This document shows positions 26,984 through 35,363 of a stretch of 64,000 bases of DNA, in pieces. The notes beneath the pieces were generated by a model that was not told where the DNA came from, made no database searches, and saw only the letters and a list, made by a program, of their open reading frames with translations. Each line of letters starts with the position of its first letter. The first letter of the stretch is position 1. Origin of the DNA: Opitutaceae bacterium (GTDB taxonomy: Bacteria > Verrucomicrobiota > Verrucomicrobiia > Opitutales > Opitutaceae); the NCBI GenBank assembly GCA_030648295.1, contig JAUSID010000188.1, positions 54,454 through 118,453 on the forward strand, written 5' to 3'. Both the position numbers and the translations under genes were made by a program.

Positions 26984-27214
26984 ATGGCCAGAATCTGTGC
27001 AGTCACCGGTCGGCGGCCCGTCAAAGGCTCGATCATCAATCGCAAGGGACAATCCAAGAAGAGCGGCGGGATCGGCACGCACGTGACAAGCATCACGAAG
27101 CGCAAGTTCCGCCCCAACCTTCAGCGCATCCGGATCAAGACCGCGAATGGCGGCACAAAGCGCGTGTGGGTCTCAGTCAAAGCCATCAAGGCGGGTTTGG
27201 TCGAAAAGGCCTGA
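26984..27214 (+). CDS. rpmB: 50S ribosomal protein L28
   Basis: 76 residues from ATG 26984. The start MARICAVTGRRPVKG, then ITKRKFRPNLQRIRI and KRVWVSVKAIKAG, are diagnostic of L28. The CxxC zinc motif seen in some L28 proteins is absent; only one Cys is present near the start. Monocistronic, with a hairpin upstream and a strong intrinsic terminator downstream. Confidence 0.95.
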   Translation: MARICAVTGRRPVKGSIINRKGQSKKSGGIGTHVTSITKRKFRPNLQRIRIKTANGGTKRVWVSVKAIKAGLVEKA

Positions 27215-27240
27215 CTTAGCGCGACTCTGGGTAAAATTCG

Positions 27241-27271
27241 GCCGCGGCCTTGGGGCTGCGGCTTTTTTTTT
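27241..27271 (+). terminator. Intrinsic terminator of rpmB
   Basis: GCCGCGGCC (27241-27249), loop TTGG, GGCTGCGGC (27254-27262), then nine T. The 9-bp stem has one G-U pair. This is the clearest Rho-independent terminator in the window. Confidence 0.85.
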
Positions 27272-27338
27272 GGCCGAATCGCTTCGACGCCAGAACTGGG
27301 CACTGCATTCTCGTCGTTTCCAGCGCCTGCTGTTTCGC

Positions 27339-28640
27339 ATGGATGCCCTTTCCTCCAGCCCGCTGCGCTCCGGCGCAACGTTGACCATTGACCAGAAGGT
27401 CGAGGCGGAGATGACGCGGTTGCTGTATCGCTCCGCCGGGTTCGGGTTGTATTCGAACTTCGTCCTGGCGCTGCTTTTGGTCGCCGGAACGCTGCGCGTT
27501 CATCCGCTGCGAGTACACGTGCCATGGCTTGCAACGCTGGTGGTCGTCTGCCTGGGCCGTTGGGCTCTGAACATGGGTATGCTCCAGATCATTCAGCAAA
27601 CCCGGCTCAATCCCGAACAGAAGTGCCAGGTTGAGATCGCGGCCGGCTCCGCCGATACGTTGATGAGGCTGCTGAACGACATCCTGGATTTCTCCAAAAT
27701 CGAAAGCGGCAAACTCGAATTCGAATCGATCGTGTTCGGACTTCCGGCCACGATTACCGAGGTCGTCGCGCTCTTGCGCAGCCGCGCCGCCGAAAAGCGA
27801 TTGGAACTCTCGCTCGATCTTCCGGCGAATATCCCGATCCATGTGGTCGGGGACGCCGTACGCCTCAAACAGGTGCTGCTGAACCTGACCGGCAACGCGA
27901 TCAAGTTCACGGAACACGGCCGAGTCGAAATCTCCGTGCGCGTGCTCCATCGCGATGAGAAGGTGGTGACGATGCGGTTCAGTGTGCGCGACACTGGCAT
28001 GGGGATGGACGAGGCGATGAAGGCGAAACTCTTCCAGGTTTTTTCCCAAGGCGACAGTTCGATGACGCGGCGTTTCGGCGGCACCGGCCTGGGGCTCGCG
28101 ATTTCGCAGAAACTCGTCAACCGGATGGGCGGACACATTTCCGTCCGGAGCGCGCCGGGGGCCGGATCGGACTTCAGCTTCGAACTCACGCTTCCGCTCG
28201 GCGAACCGCCATCCCTCGAGTCGCACGCGCCGCTTGCCGTTGCGCGGCCGCTGGCAGGCCGCGTGCTCGTGGTCGAAGACGACCGGGTCAACCAGCGTGT
28301 GATTGAACTCATGTTGAAGAATCTCGGGCTGCAATCGGTCATCGTGGCCGATGGTGCGGCCGCAGTGGACGTCGCCACGTTTGAACAGTGGGACGCCGTG
28401 TTGATGGATTGCCAGATGGCGGGGAGGGATGGGATCGAGGCGACGCGGCAGATTCGGGGCAAGCTCAACGGCCGGGTGCTGCCCATCATTGCACTGACGG
28501 CAAACGCGATGGCGACGGATCGCGACGCATGCATGGCAGCGGGGATGGACGACTTCGTGGCGAAGCCGGTCCGGCAGCATGAACTGCGTTCCTGCCTCGA
28601 ACGCTGGGTCACGCATGGCTGCAGTAGATCCGCGGACTAA
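27339..28640 (+). CDS. Hybrid histidine kinase lacking its H-box (internal deletion)
   Basis: 433 residues from ATG 27339. Two N-terminal helices (about 36-75) run straight into MGMLQIIQQTRLNPEQ, which aligns to the middle of the HisKA domain of the two paralogues at 1-1539 and 1748. The expected later helices, coiled coil and the SHEIRTPMNG box with the phosphoacceptor His are missing, about 200 residues by comparison with the paralogue at 1748. The rest is intact: second HisKA helix (LLNDILDFSKIES), HATPase (NAIKF, DTGMGM, GGTGLGLAIS) and receiver (RVLVVEDD, ILMDCQ-type VLMDCQMAG with Asp, FVAKP). The reading frame is kept across the junction near 27570. It cannot autophosphorylate in the normal way; it could be a decaying gene or act through its ATPase and receiver. 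Confidence 0.85.
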   Translation: MDALSSSPLRSGATLTIDQKVEAEMTRLLYRSAGFGLYSNFVLALLLVAGTLRVHPLRVHVPWLATLVVVCLGRWALNMGMLQIIQQTRLNPEQKCQVEIAAGSADTLMRLLNDILDFSKIESGKLEFESIVFGLPATITEVVALLRSRAAEKRLELSLDLPANIPIHVVGDAVRLKQVLLNLTGNAIKFTEHGRVEISVRVLHRDEKVVTMRFSVRDTGMGMDEAMKAKLFQVFSQGDSSMTRRFGGTGLGLAISQKLVNRMGGHISVRSAPGAGSDFSFELTLPLGEPPSLESHAPLAVARPLAGRVLVVEDDRVNQRVIELMLKNLGLQSVIVADGAAAVDVATFEQWDAVLMDCQMAGRDGIEATRQIRGKLNGRVLPIIALTANAMATDRDACMAAGMDDFVAKPVRQHELRSCLERWVTHGCSRSAD

Positions 28641-28702
28641 TCTGCTGTAGCGCTGGACTGATACGCGGGCGCCGGCATCAGGCGGCCGTCGTGGCGAGTC
28701 GA

Positions 28703-29956
28703 TTATTTCAAGGCGCGGAAAACAATCGCAGCGTTCTGCCCGCCAAATCCCAGATTGTTGCTCAGCACCGTGCGCACTTCCGCGGTGCGTGCGACGTTGG
28801 GCACATAGTCCAAATCGCAGTCTGGATCCGGATCCTCGAGATTGATTGTGGGCGCGATCGTCTGCGTCTCGATCGTCTTGGCGCAGATGACGGACTCGAT
28901 GCCGCCGGCGGCACCCAGCAGATGCCCCGTCATCGACTTGGTCGAACTCACCGCGACCGTTGCGGCGTGCGAGCCAAAAACTTTCTTGATCGCGAGCGTC
29001 TCGAACTTGTCGTTATACGGCGTGGAGGTGCCGTGCGCGTTGATATAATCGACCTGCGCGACCGTCACGCCTGCGCTCGCCATCGCCCGACCCATCGCGA
29101 GTGAAAGCCCCCTCCCGTCTGGATCCGGCTGGGTGATGTGAAAGGCGTCGCTCGTCGCGGCGTAACCCGCCAGCTCGCAGTAGATCCGGGCGCCGCGCGC
29201 CCGCGCATGGTCGAGCGATTCGAGCACGACCACGCCGGCGCCCTCGCCCATGATGAATCCGTCACGGTTGCGATCGAACGGCCGGCTGGCTTTCTCTGGC
29301 GCATCGTTGCGTGTGCTCATCGCCTTCATCGAGCAAAAGCTCGCATAAGCAAACGGCGTGATCGCGGCCTCGCTCCCGCCCGCCAGCATGACGTCGGCGT
29401 CGCCGCGCCGGATGGCATGGGCCGCTTCGCCCAGCGCGTGGCTGCCGGTGGCACACGCCGACACGATGCCAAAATTCGGCCCCCGCGCGCCATATTCGAT
29501 GGCGACGAGCCCCGCACACATGTTGCCGATGAGCGACGGAATCGTGAACGGCGAAACTTTCCGCGGTCCGCGTTCGGCGAGCACCTTGAGCTGTGACTCG
29601 TACGTGTACATTCCGCCGATGCCCGAACCGATGATCACGCCCATGCGGTCGCCATCTTGGCGTGCCAGGTCGAGCCCGGAGTCCACGACGGCCTGTTTGG
29701 CCGCGACGAACCCGAAATGCGTGTAGCGATCGTTTCGCCGTGCCTCCTTCGGATCCATGTGCTTAGCCGGATCCCAGTCTCGAACCTCCGCGCCGATCTG
29801 GCTGGCGAACTCAGTCGGATCGAACAGCGACACTCGCCGCACTCCGGAGCGGCCCTCCACCAGGTTCGCCCAGAAACTTTTCACGTCATGGCCGAGCGAG
29901 GTGACGACACCCAGTCCCGTCACTACAACGCGGCATGAAGACGAAGCGGTTTCCAT
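28703..29956 (-). CDS. fabF: Beta-ketoacyl-ACP synthase II
   Basis: 417 residues, the chain-elongating KAS II of type II fatty-acid synthesis. The thiolase-fold catalytic triad is visible: C168 (VSACATGS), H308 (AHGTSTP) and H345 (TGHLLGA). GIGGMYTYESQ and LSNNLGFGGQNA also fit FabF. It is the last gene of fabG-acpP-fabF; an attenuator-like hairpin lies between acpP and fabF. Confidence 0.95.
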   Translation of the reverse strand: METASSSCRVVVTGLGVVTSLGHDVKSFWANLVEGRSGVRRVSLFDPTEFASQIGAEVRDWDPAKHMDPKEARRNDRYTHFGFVAAKQAVVDSGLDLARQDGDRMGVIIGSGIGGMYTYESQLKVLAERGPRKVSPFTIPSLIGNMCAGLVAIEYGARGPNFGIVSACATGSHALGEAAHAIRRGDADVMLAGGSEAAITPFAYASFCSMKAMSTRNDAPEKASRPFDRNRDGFIMGEGAGVVVLESLDHARARGARIYCELAGYAATSDAFHITQPDPDGRGLSLAMGRAMASAGVTVAQVDYINAHGTSTPYNDKFETLAIKKVFGSHAATVAVSSTKSMTGHLLGAAGGIESVICAKTIETQTIAPTINLEDPDPDCDLDYVPNVARTAEVRTVLSNNLGFGGQNAAIVFRALK

Positions 29957-29986
29957 TTGGCGAAAAAGCCGCCCAATTCAGAAAAC

Positions 29987-30023
29987 AAAAAGGCGTTCTG
30001 CCAGAAATTTCCGACAGAACGCC
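29987..30023 (-). terminator. Terminator/attenuator between acpP and fabF
   Basis: On the minus strand GGCGTTCTG (30015-30023) pairs with CAGAACGCC (29992-30000) around a 14-base loop and is followed by TTTTTGTTTTC. It sits 20 bases after the acpP stop and 30 before the fabF start. It would reduce transcription of fabF relative to acpP, which fits the high demand for ACP (inference). Confidence 0.75.
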
Positions 30024-30043
30024 GAAATAGTACGAGAAATTGC

Positions 30044-30307
30044 TTAGCCTTGGCCCGCCTTGGCCTTGATGTAATCTATCACTTGGCCGACGGTTTGCAG
30101 CTTTTCCGCGTCCGACTCCGGGATCTCCCCCTTGATCTCGTCCTTGAACTCCTCCTCGAACGCCATGATGAGCTCGACCGTGTCGAGCGAGTCAGCTCCG
30201 AGATCGTCGAGAAAAGAAGCCTGCGGCGTAATCTGCTCCTCGTTCACGTTGAGCTGATTTACGATGATCTCTTTGACCCGTTGTTCGATGGTTTTTTGGT
30301 CAGCCAT
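30044..30307 (-). CDS. acpP: Acyl carrier protein
   Basis: 87 residues, acidic, four-helix ACP. The phosphopantetheine attachment Ser is S40 in [10 protein letters not shown]. Flanked by fabG and fabF, so this is the primary fatty-acid ACP. A short C-terminal extension (KAKAGQG) is the only deviation from the standard length. Confidence 0.96.
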   Translation of the reverse strand: MADQKTIEQRVKEIIVNQLNVNEEQITPQASFLDDLGADSLDTVELIMAFEEEFKDEIKGEIPESDAEKLQTVGQVIDYIKAKAGQG

Positions 30308-30345
30308 TTTTCAAATTCGCGAGGAAAGCGCGTTCTGCGGAGGGT

Positions 30346-31095
30346 TCACATTGCCATGCCACCGTCAACGTTAAAAACCTGACCCGTAATGTATCCCGCT
30401 TCCTCGGAGCACAAATAAGCGGTCATGTTCGCAATATCCGCGGATTCGCCGAACCGCTTGAGCGGGACAACCTCCAGAATCTTCGCGGAAGCCTCGGGAT
30501 TATTGACGAATTCGGTCGTCATATCGGTCTTGATGAATCCGGGCGCGACGGCGTTCACGGTGACGCTGCGACTGGCGAACTCGCGGGCGAGCGTCTTCGT
30601 CAGCCCGATGATTCCGGCCTTCGCGGCGGAATAGTTCGCCTGCCCGGCATTGCCCATGATGCCGCTGACCGAGGTGATGTTCACAATCCGCCCCCAGCGC
30701 GCCCGCGTCATCGGCCGCGCCAGGGGTTTTGTCCAGTGGAAGCAACTGCTGAGGTTGGTCGCGATGACGTCGTTCCAATCGGTTTCGCTCATCCGAAAGA
30801 GCAATCCGTCGCGCGTGATGCCCGCGTTGTTCACGAGAATGTCGATATTGGGAAACTCCTTCAGCAGTTCTTCGGACGCCCTGGCCACCTCCGCGCCATT
30901 CGCGACATCCACGGCCATGGCCCTGGCTTTGCCACCCGCCGCGGTGATCGCCGTGGCCGTCGCGCCGCACGAATCCGCTGATTTCGAGACGCAGATTACC
31001 GTCACGCCGTGGCGGGCGAGCGTCTCGGCAATGGCCTTTCCAATCCCCCGGCCCGCGCCAGTGACGAGTGCAGTGCGTGATTTGAAAGTAAGCAT
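30346..31095 (-). CDS. fabG: 3-oxoacyl-ACP reductase
   Basis: 249 residues from ATG 31095, short-chain dehydrogenase reducing 3-oxoacyl-ACP with NADPH. Cofactor loop TGAGRGIGK, NNAG at 89-92, catalytic S142, Y155 and K159 (NYSAAKAG), and the C-terminal GQVFNVDGGMAM are all standard. The frame stays open upstream but that stretch is heptad repeat DNA. First gene of the fabG-acpP-fabF unit. Confidence 0.95.
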   Translation of the reverse strand: MLTFKSRTALVTGAGRGIGKAIAETLARHGVTVICVSKSADSCGATATAITAAGGKARAMAVDVANGAEVARASEELLKEFPNIDILVNNAGITRDGLLFRMSETDWNDVIATNLSSCFHWTKPLARPMTRARWGRIVNITSVSGIMGNAGQANYSAAKAGIIGLTKTLAREFASRSVTVNAVAPGFIKTDMTTEFVNNPEASAKILEVVPLKRFGESADIANMTAYLCSEEAGYITGQVFNVDGGMAM

Positions 31096-31113
31096 GAGAA
31101 CGCTGATGAAAAA

Positions 31114-31280
31114 CGGAGCAGGGAGCAGGGAGCAAGGAGCAAGCAGCACCGGGCATTTCGATAAATTGGGAAGCCGCGGATCTTGAGGCCCCAAAACATC
31201 TGGGAATCGCAAGCCCGGTGTTTGGCCAGGGCCGCCTTGTTCCGACTCCTTGCCCCTTGCTCCTTGCCCCCTGCTCCTTG
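31114..31280. repeat. Paired heptad arrays (GGGAGCA / CTCCTTG) upstream of fabG
   Basis: About five units of GGGAGCA type (31114-31148) and about five of the complementary CTCCTTG type (31246-31280) face each other across about 100 bases, in inverted orientation. They fill the gap between fabG and the flavoprotein gene. The fabG promoter must lie in or next to this tract. Same repeat class as at 51015, 51553 and 60558. Confidence 0.7.
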
Positions 31281-31297
31281 CGCCGCGCAACGCGCGG

Positions 31298-32467
31298 CTA
31301 GTACACGTCGCGCTGGTATCGCCGGTCCTTCTTCATCTGCTTCACGTACTCGACCGCCTGCCCGGCGGCCATTTTTCCCTGCTCGGCGACGATATCGTGC
31401 AAAGCGACGTCGACATCTTTCGCCATCCGCTTCGCGTCACCGCACACATAGAAATGCGCTCCACCCTTAAGCCACGCCCAAAGCTCCGGCGCATTTTCGC
31501 GCATCCGATCCTGGACGTAGACCTTGAGCAGCTGATCGCGTGAAAACGCGGTGTCGAGTCGCGCCAGCGCACCCTGGGCGAGATAATCGTTCCATTCCTG
31601 CTCGTAGAGGAAATCCGTGCCGCGCTTCTGGTCGCCAAAGAAAAGCCAGTTGCGGCCGCTCGCTCCCGCCGCCACCCGATCCTGGAGAAACGCGCGAAAC
31701 GGCGCGATGCCCGTCCCGGGCCCGACCATGATGCAATCGCGCGCCCCGTCCTCCGGCGGGCCGAAATGTGAGTGCGAAACGAATACGGGCACCCGTGTCT
31801 CGCCGAGTTTCACGCGGTCGGCGAGAAACGAGGAGCACACGCCCACGCGATCACGATTGTTGGTCTGGTAGCGGGCAATCGCGATCGTCAGGTGCATCGC
31901 CGTCGGATGAACCCGCGGCGAGGACGCGATGGAGTACAACCGGGGCATCAATTTCCGCAGGTGCGCAACAAATTCCTGCGGGGTCAGCCGTACGCTGGGA
32001 AACTCGGCCAGCAGATCCACAAACTCGCGCTGCTCCAGGAACGAGTTCAGGAGATCCTTCGACTCGGGCGCGAGCAAGCCCGCGAGCTTCGACCGCTCGT
32101 CCGGATGCGAGGCCTTTTCGGCCATCACCTCCACGACTCGCCGGGTGGGTTTCGAAAGCGCCAGCCGGTCGGTCAGCGCTTCCCGCAGCGAAATCGGTTC
32201 CGGCAATTTCAGCGCCGCCGGCGAAACGGGTTCCTCACCACTCGCGCCGAGCCGCCGCAGGAGCTCGTTCACTTCCGAGGCGCGGTTCGACGGAAACACG
32301 CCCAACGAGTCACCGGCCTTGTAGTGCAGACCGCTGCCCACCAAATCGACGACGAAATGCCGCGTTTCCTTCGCGGAACCAGGTTTGTTCAAAAGCCGGT
32401 TTTCCGTGATTCGGGCGGGAAACGGATGGTCTTTCGTATATGCAGCAGAGTCAGTTGGACCGGACAT
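31298..32467 (-). CDS. Sulfite reductase flavoprotein-like oxidoreductase without flavodoxin domain
   Basis: 389 residues from ATG 32467. Domain order: CysJ-type FAD-binding domain with its helical insert (YKAGDSLGVFPSNRASEV; RLYSIASSP for FAD), then an NADP-binding ferredoxin-reductase domain (VGPGTGIAPFRAFLQDR, FFGDQKR, YVCGDAKRMAKDV). The N-terminal FMN flavodoxin domain of CysJ or P450 reductase is missing, so electrons must leave through a separate carrier. No CysI-type hemoprotein is nearby. Annotated in relatives as 'sulfite reductase subunit alpha', but the true acceptor is unknown. Confidence 0.85.
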   Translation of the reverse strand: MSGPTDSAAYTKDHPFPARITENRLLNKPGSAKETRHFVVDLVGSGLHYKAGDSLGVFPSNRASEVNELLRRLGASGEEPVSPAALKLPEPISLREALTDRLALSKPTRRVVEVMAEKASHPDERSKLAGLLAPESKDLLNSFLEQREFVDLLAEFPSVRLTPQEFVAHLRKLMPRLYSIASSPRVHPTAMHLTIAIARYQTNNRDRVGVCSSFLADRVKLGETRVPVFVSHSHFGPPEDGARDCIMVGPGTGIAPFRAFLQDRVAAGASGRNWLFFGDQKRGTDFLYEQEWNDYLAQGALARLDTAFSRDQLLKVYVQDRMRENAPELWAWLKGGAHFYVCGDAKRMAKDVDVALHDIVAEQGKMAAGQAVEYVKQMKKDRRYQRDVY

Positions 32468-32624
32468 GTGGGTTGGCCAATCAAGAGTCGCGCCAGAAGC
32501 CAGGCAAGATGGTTTCACGGCATGCGACGGCGCCGTTCCGGACCTGGCTCCCGCTCGTACCTGGCGAAATCGACAGCCGCCGAGGCTTGCGCCAGACGGC
32601 GTAATGGCGCCACCTTTCCCGACC

Positions 32625-33425
32625 ATGTCGAGTGCCGAGCCCATCCGCCTGCAGAAATACATCGCCGATGCCGGGGTGTGTTCGCGGCGTGCCGCCGAGG
32701 CGCTGATTGCACAAAAGGAGGTGCGGGTGAACGGCGTCGAGGCCACCATTGGCCAGAAGGTGACGCCTGGCGTCGATCGGGTCACGGTGAGCGGCAAACC
32801 GGTACGGTCGACGGCGCAGCCCCGCATCACGGTCGCCGTGCACAAGCCCCGCGGCCTCGTGTGCTCCAACGATGACCCGCATCATGCTGCGACCGTGTTC
32901 GAGTTGTTGCCGCGCGAATTCTCGAAGTTCCGATTTTTCTGCGCCGGACGGCTCGACCTCGAAAGCGAAGGCCTGGTGATTCTCACCACCGACGGTGATC
33001 TGGCGAACCGGTTGATGCATCCATCCAACGTCGTGGTGAAACGCTACCACGTGACGTTGAAGCAGCCATTCCCCGCGGGACGGCTGATACAGCTGATCCG
33101 CGGCGTGATCATCGAAGGTGAGCGATTGAAGGTCGAACGCGCCGCGTTGATCAATGCCAGCGCGGACCACGCTTCGACCGATCTCGACGTGCACATGCAT
33201 CACGGAAAAAAACGCGAGATCCGGCAGGTGTTCACGGCGCTCGGTTTCGACGTGAAACGCCTGCGCCGTTATCAAATTGGCGCGCTTCAGTTGAAGGGAA
33301 TCCCGTTGCGCGCCGGGAAGGTCCTTTCTACGAAGGACGTCGACTCTCTGTTCCGCAACCCGCGCACGCCGCGCGCGCCCTTCGAAGCGTCCCGCCGACC
33401 GACTGTTTCCGCCCATGAAGAATAA
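32625..33425 (+). CDS. Pseudouridine synthase, RsuA/RluB/RluE/RluF family
   Basis: 266 residues from ATG 32625 (ATG 32604 also in frame). An N-terminal S4 RNA-binding domain (IRLQKYIADAGVCSRRAAE) precedes the catalytic domain with GRLDLESEGL (catalytic D111) and KRYHVTL, KREIRQVFTALGFDVKRLRR. It isomerises a uridine in rRNA; RluB-type 23S specificity is most common for this layout but cannot be proven by eye. Divergent from the flavoprotein; its end overlaps the SH3 gene by 11 bases. Confidence 0.9.
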   Translation: MSSAEPIRLQKYIADAGVCSRRAAEALIAQKEVRVNGVEATIGQKVTPGVDRVTVSGKPVRSTAQPRITVAVHKPRGLVCSNDDPHHAATVFELLPREFSKFRFFCAGRLDLESEGLVILTTDGDLANRLMHPSNVVVKRYHVTLKQPFPAGRLIQLIRGVIIEGERLKVERAALINASADHASTDLDVHMHHGKKREIRQVFTALGFDVKRLRRYQIGALQLKGIPLRAGKVLSTKDVDSLFRNPRTPRAPFEASRRPTVSAHEE

Positions 33426-34278
33426 CGATTTTCGTCCTGTGATGCGCACGTCACGCGTCATCGCCGCACTCGGACTCAGTGCGGTCGTCGCGGCGGTGGC
33501 CGCGCCGCTCAAGGAAACCACCGCCGTCCACACGCGGCCGGACCGCGCGTCGGCGGCAATCACCTATCTCAAAGCCGGCACCGAGCCCACCCCCGCCCCG
33601 GACGGAGTCGCCACAACCCCTGCGGGCTGGATGGCCGTCGAACTTCCCGGCCCGTTCGAAGGGTACGTCGAGAACAAGGACCTGAGCAAAAGCCTCGACG
33701 TGAAGCCCGGAACGCCAATTCGCCTGGCGCCGAAAGCCGACGCCGGCGTCCTCGTCACCGCCGAGAAAGGCGACAAAGTGGAAATCACCGGCCTGCGCGG
33801 CCGCTGGACGCAGATCAGCCTCGAGAAAAAAATCATCGGTTACGTGAACATTGGCGGCGTGCCCGGCTACGCTCCGCCAATCGCGACCGCACCTGCGACG
33901 TCGGCGCCAAGTGGTTCTTCCGCTCCGATGCAGCCCGCGCCAATGGCAGCCGCGCCGGTTACTCCCGGCGTCTATGGCGTGGCCGCGCCTGGTCAGGCGG
34001 CCCCGACGGTGAATCTCAACGATGCCAACTCGCTGCCGCGCCAGTTTGCCGGTCGCTTCGTTTCGACGCGCCGGCCATTCACTCCGCGACGGCCCTACGA
34101 TTACGCGTTGAACGACGACGCGGGAAAACGCTACGCCTATCTCGACATCTCGAAGCTGTTGCAGACGGATCAGATCGACAAATACGTCGGTCACTCGGTC
34201 GTCGTTTTTGGCACGGCCAAACCGGTGCCGAACAGCAAGGAGATGGTCATCCAGGTCGAGACGCTCCAGCTGAAGTAA
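33415..34278 (+). CDS. Exported SH3-domain protein
   Basis: 287 residues. An N-terminal signal peptide (MRTSRVIAALGLSAVVAAVAAP, after a short leader) is followed by two bacterial SH3-like modules (about 35-90 and 95-145; KLETTAVHTRPD-like KETTAVHTRPDRAS and GDKVEITGLRGRWTQISLE), a Pro/Ala-rich linker (about 150-190), and a C-terminal beta domain (YAYLDISKLLQTDQIDKYVG, VVVFGTAKPV). Such proteins often bind cell-wall peptides in the periplasm. The start overlaps the pseudouridine synthase gene, suggesting coupled translation; a downstream ATG (33442) would give a more typical signal peptide. Confidence 0.8.
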   Translation: MKNNDFRPVMRTSRVIAALGLSAVVAAVAAPLKETTAVHTRPDRASAAITYLKAGTEPTPAPDGVATTPAGWMAVELPGPFEGYVENKDLSKSLDVKPGTPIRLAPKADAGVLVTAEKGDKVEITGLRGRWTQISLEKKIIGYVNIGGVPGYAPPIATAPATSAPSGSSAPMQPAPMAAAPVTPGVYGVAAPGQAAPTVNLNDANSLPRQFAGRFVSTRRPFTPRRPYDYALNDDAGKRYAYLDISKLLQTDQIDKYVGHSVVVFGTAKPVPNSKEMVIQVETLQLK

Positions 34279-34398
34279 AACCGGCCAAGTGCACGGCGGA
34301 AGGAGCAGGCCCGGTTGGTCGGGCTGCCTTCTGCGATCGGCTCGTTCCGCTTTCGTTCTTTTTTCCTCCTCGCTGCTCCCTGCTCCCCGCCCGCTTTC

Positions 34399-35286
34399 AT
34401 GGACCTCATTGACGGAAACCAAATCGCCACCGCCATCATCGCCGAATTAAAGGCCGAAGTCGCCGCGATCGGCGGCCGCAAGCCGTGCCTCGCCCTGGTC
34501 CGCGTGGGTGAAGATCCGGCGTCGATCTCCTACGTGAAGAAGAAGGAAAAAACCGCGGCCGAAATTGGGGTGACGAGCCGCGTGATTCTCCCCCCCGTGA
34601 GCATCACGCAGGCGGAGCTGTTCAAGTTAATCGACGACTTGAATGCGGATGCGGCGGTCGATGGCATCCTCGTCCAATCGCCGCTGCCCAAGCACATCGA
34701 TGAGGTGAAGGTCTTTCGTCGCGTTTCTCCGGACAAGGATGTCGACGGCTTCAACACGATCAACCTGGGCAAGGTGGCGCAGGAGGACGACACGGGCTTC
34801 GTCGCGTGCACGCCGGCGGGCATCATGGAATTGCTGGCGCGAAGCGGGGTCGACTTGAAGGGCAAACACGTCGTGGTCCTCGGCCGCTCATTGATTGTCG
34901 GCAAGCCAATCGCGCTGCTGGCGCTGCAAAAAAGGGCGGGGGCCAACGGCACGGTCACCGTATGTCACTCCGCAACCGCAAACCTGCCGGCCATCACGCG
35001 CCAAGCCGACGTGTTGATCGCGGCGATTGGCCGACCCGAATTCGTGACCGCCGAGATGGTCAAACCGGGCGCCGTCGTCATCGATGTCGGCGTCAATCGC
35101 GTACCGGATCCGTCAAAGAAAACCGGTTACAGGCTCACCGGCGACGTCGCGTTCGCCACCGTGGCGCGGCAATGCGCGAAAATCACCCCTGTCCCCGGCG
35201 GCGTTGGCCCCATGACGGTCGCCATGCTGATGAAAAATACTGTGAAAGCGTTCCGAATGCAGGCGTTGGCCGCTCGTGGAGGGTGA
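34399..35286 (+). CDS. folD: Bifunctional methylenetetrahydrofolate dehydrogenase/cyclohydrolase
   Basis: 295 residues from ATG 34399. It interconverts 5,10-methylene-THF and 10-formyl-THF. Y45 and K49 (SYVKKKE) are the catalytic pair; [33 protein letters not shown] (NADP loop) and [11 protein letters not shown] are family hallmarks. The frame extends upstream only through a heptad-like CTGCTCC tract. Sits alone, on the plus strand. Confidence 0.95.
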   Translation: MDLIDGNQIATAIIAELKAEVAAIGGRKPCLALVRVGEDPASISYVKKKEKTAAEIGVTSRVILPPVSITQAELFKLIDDLNADAAVDGILVQSPLPKHIDEVKVFRRVSPDKDVDGFNTINLGKVAQEDDTGFVACTPAGIMELLARSGVDLKGKHVVVLGRSLIVGKPIALLALQKRAGANGTVTVCHSATANLPAITRQADVLIAAIGRPEFVTAEMVKPGAVVIDVGVNRVPDPSKKTGYRLTGDVAFATVARQCAKITPVPGGVGPMTVAMLMKNTVKAFRMQALAARGG

Positions 35287-35363
35287 AAAGGGGCAACGTC
35301 CGCATCAATATGGTGGTTACAAACCTTGCGCCGTGATCGCGAAGCCGCTTTGCTCTTCGCTAA

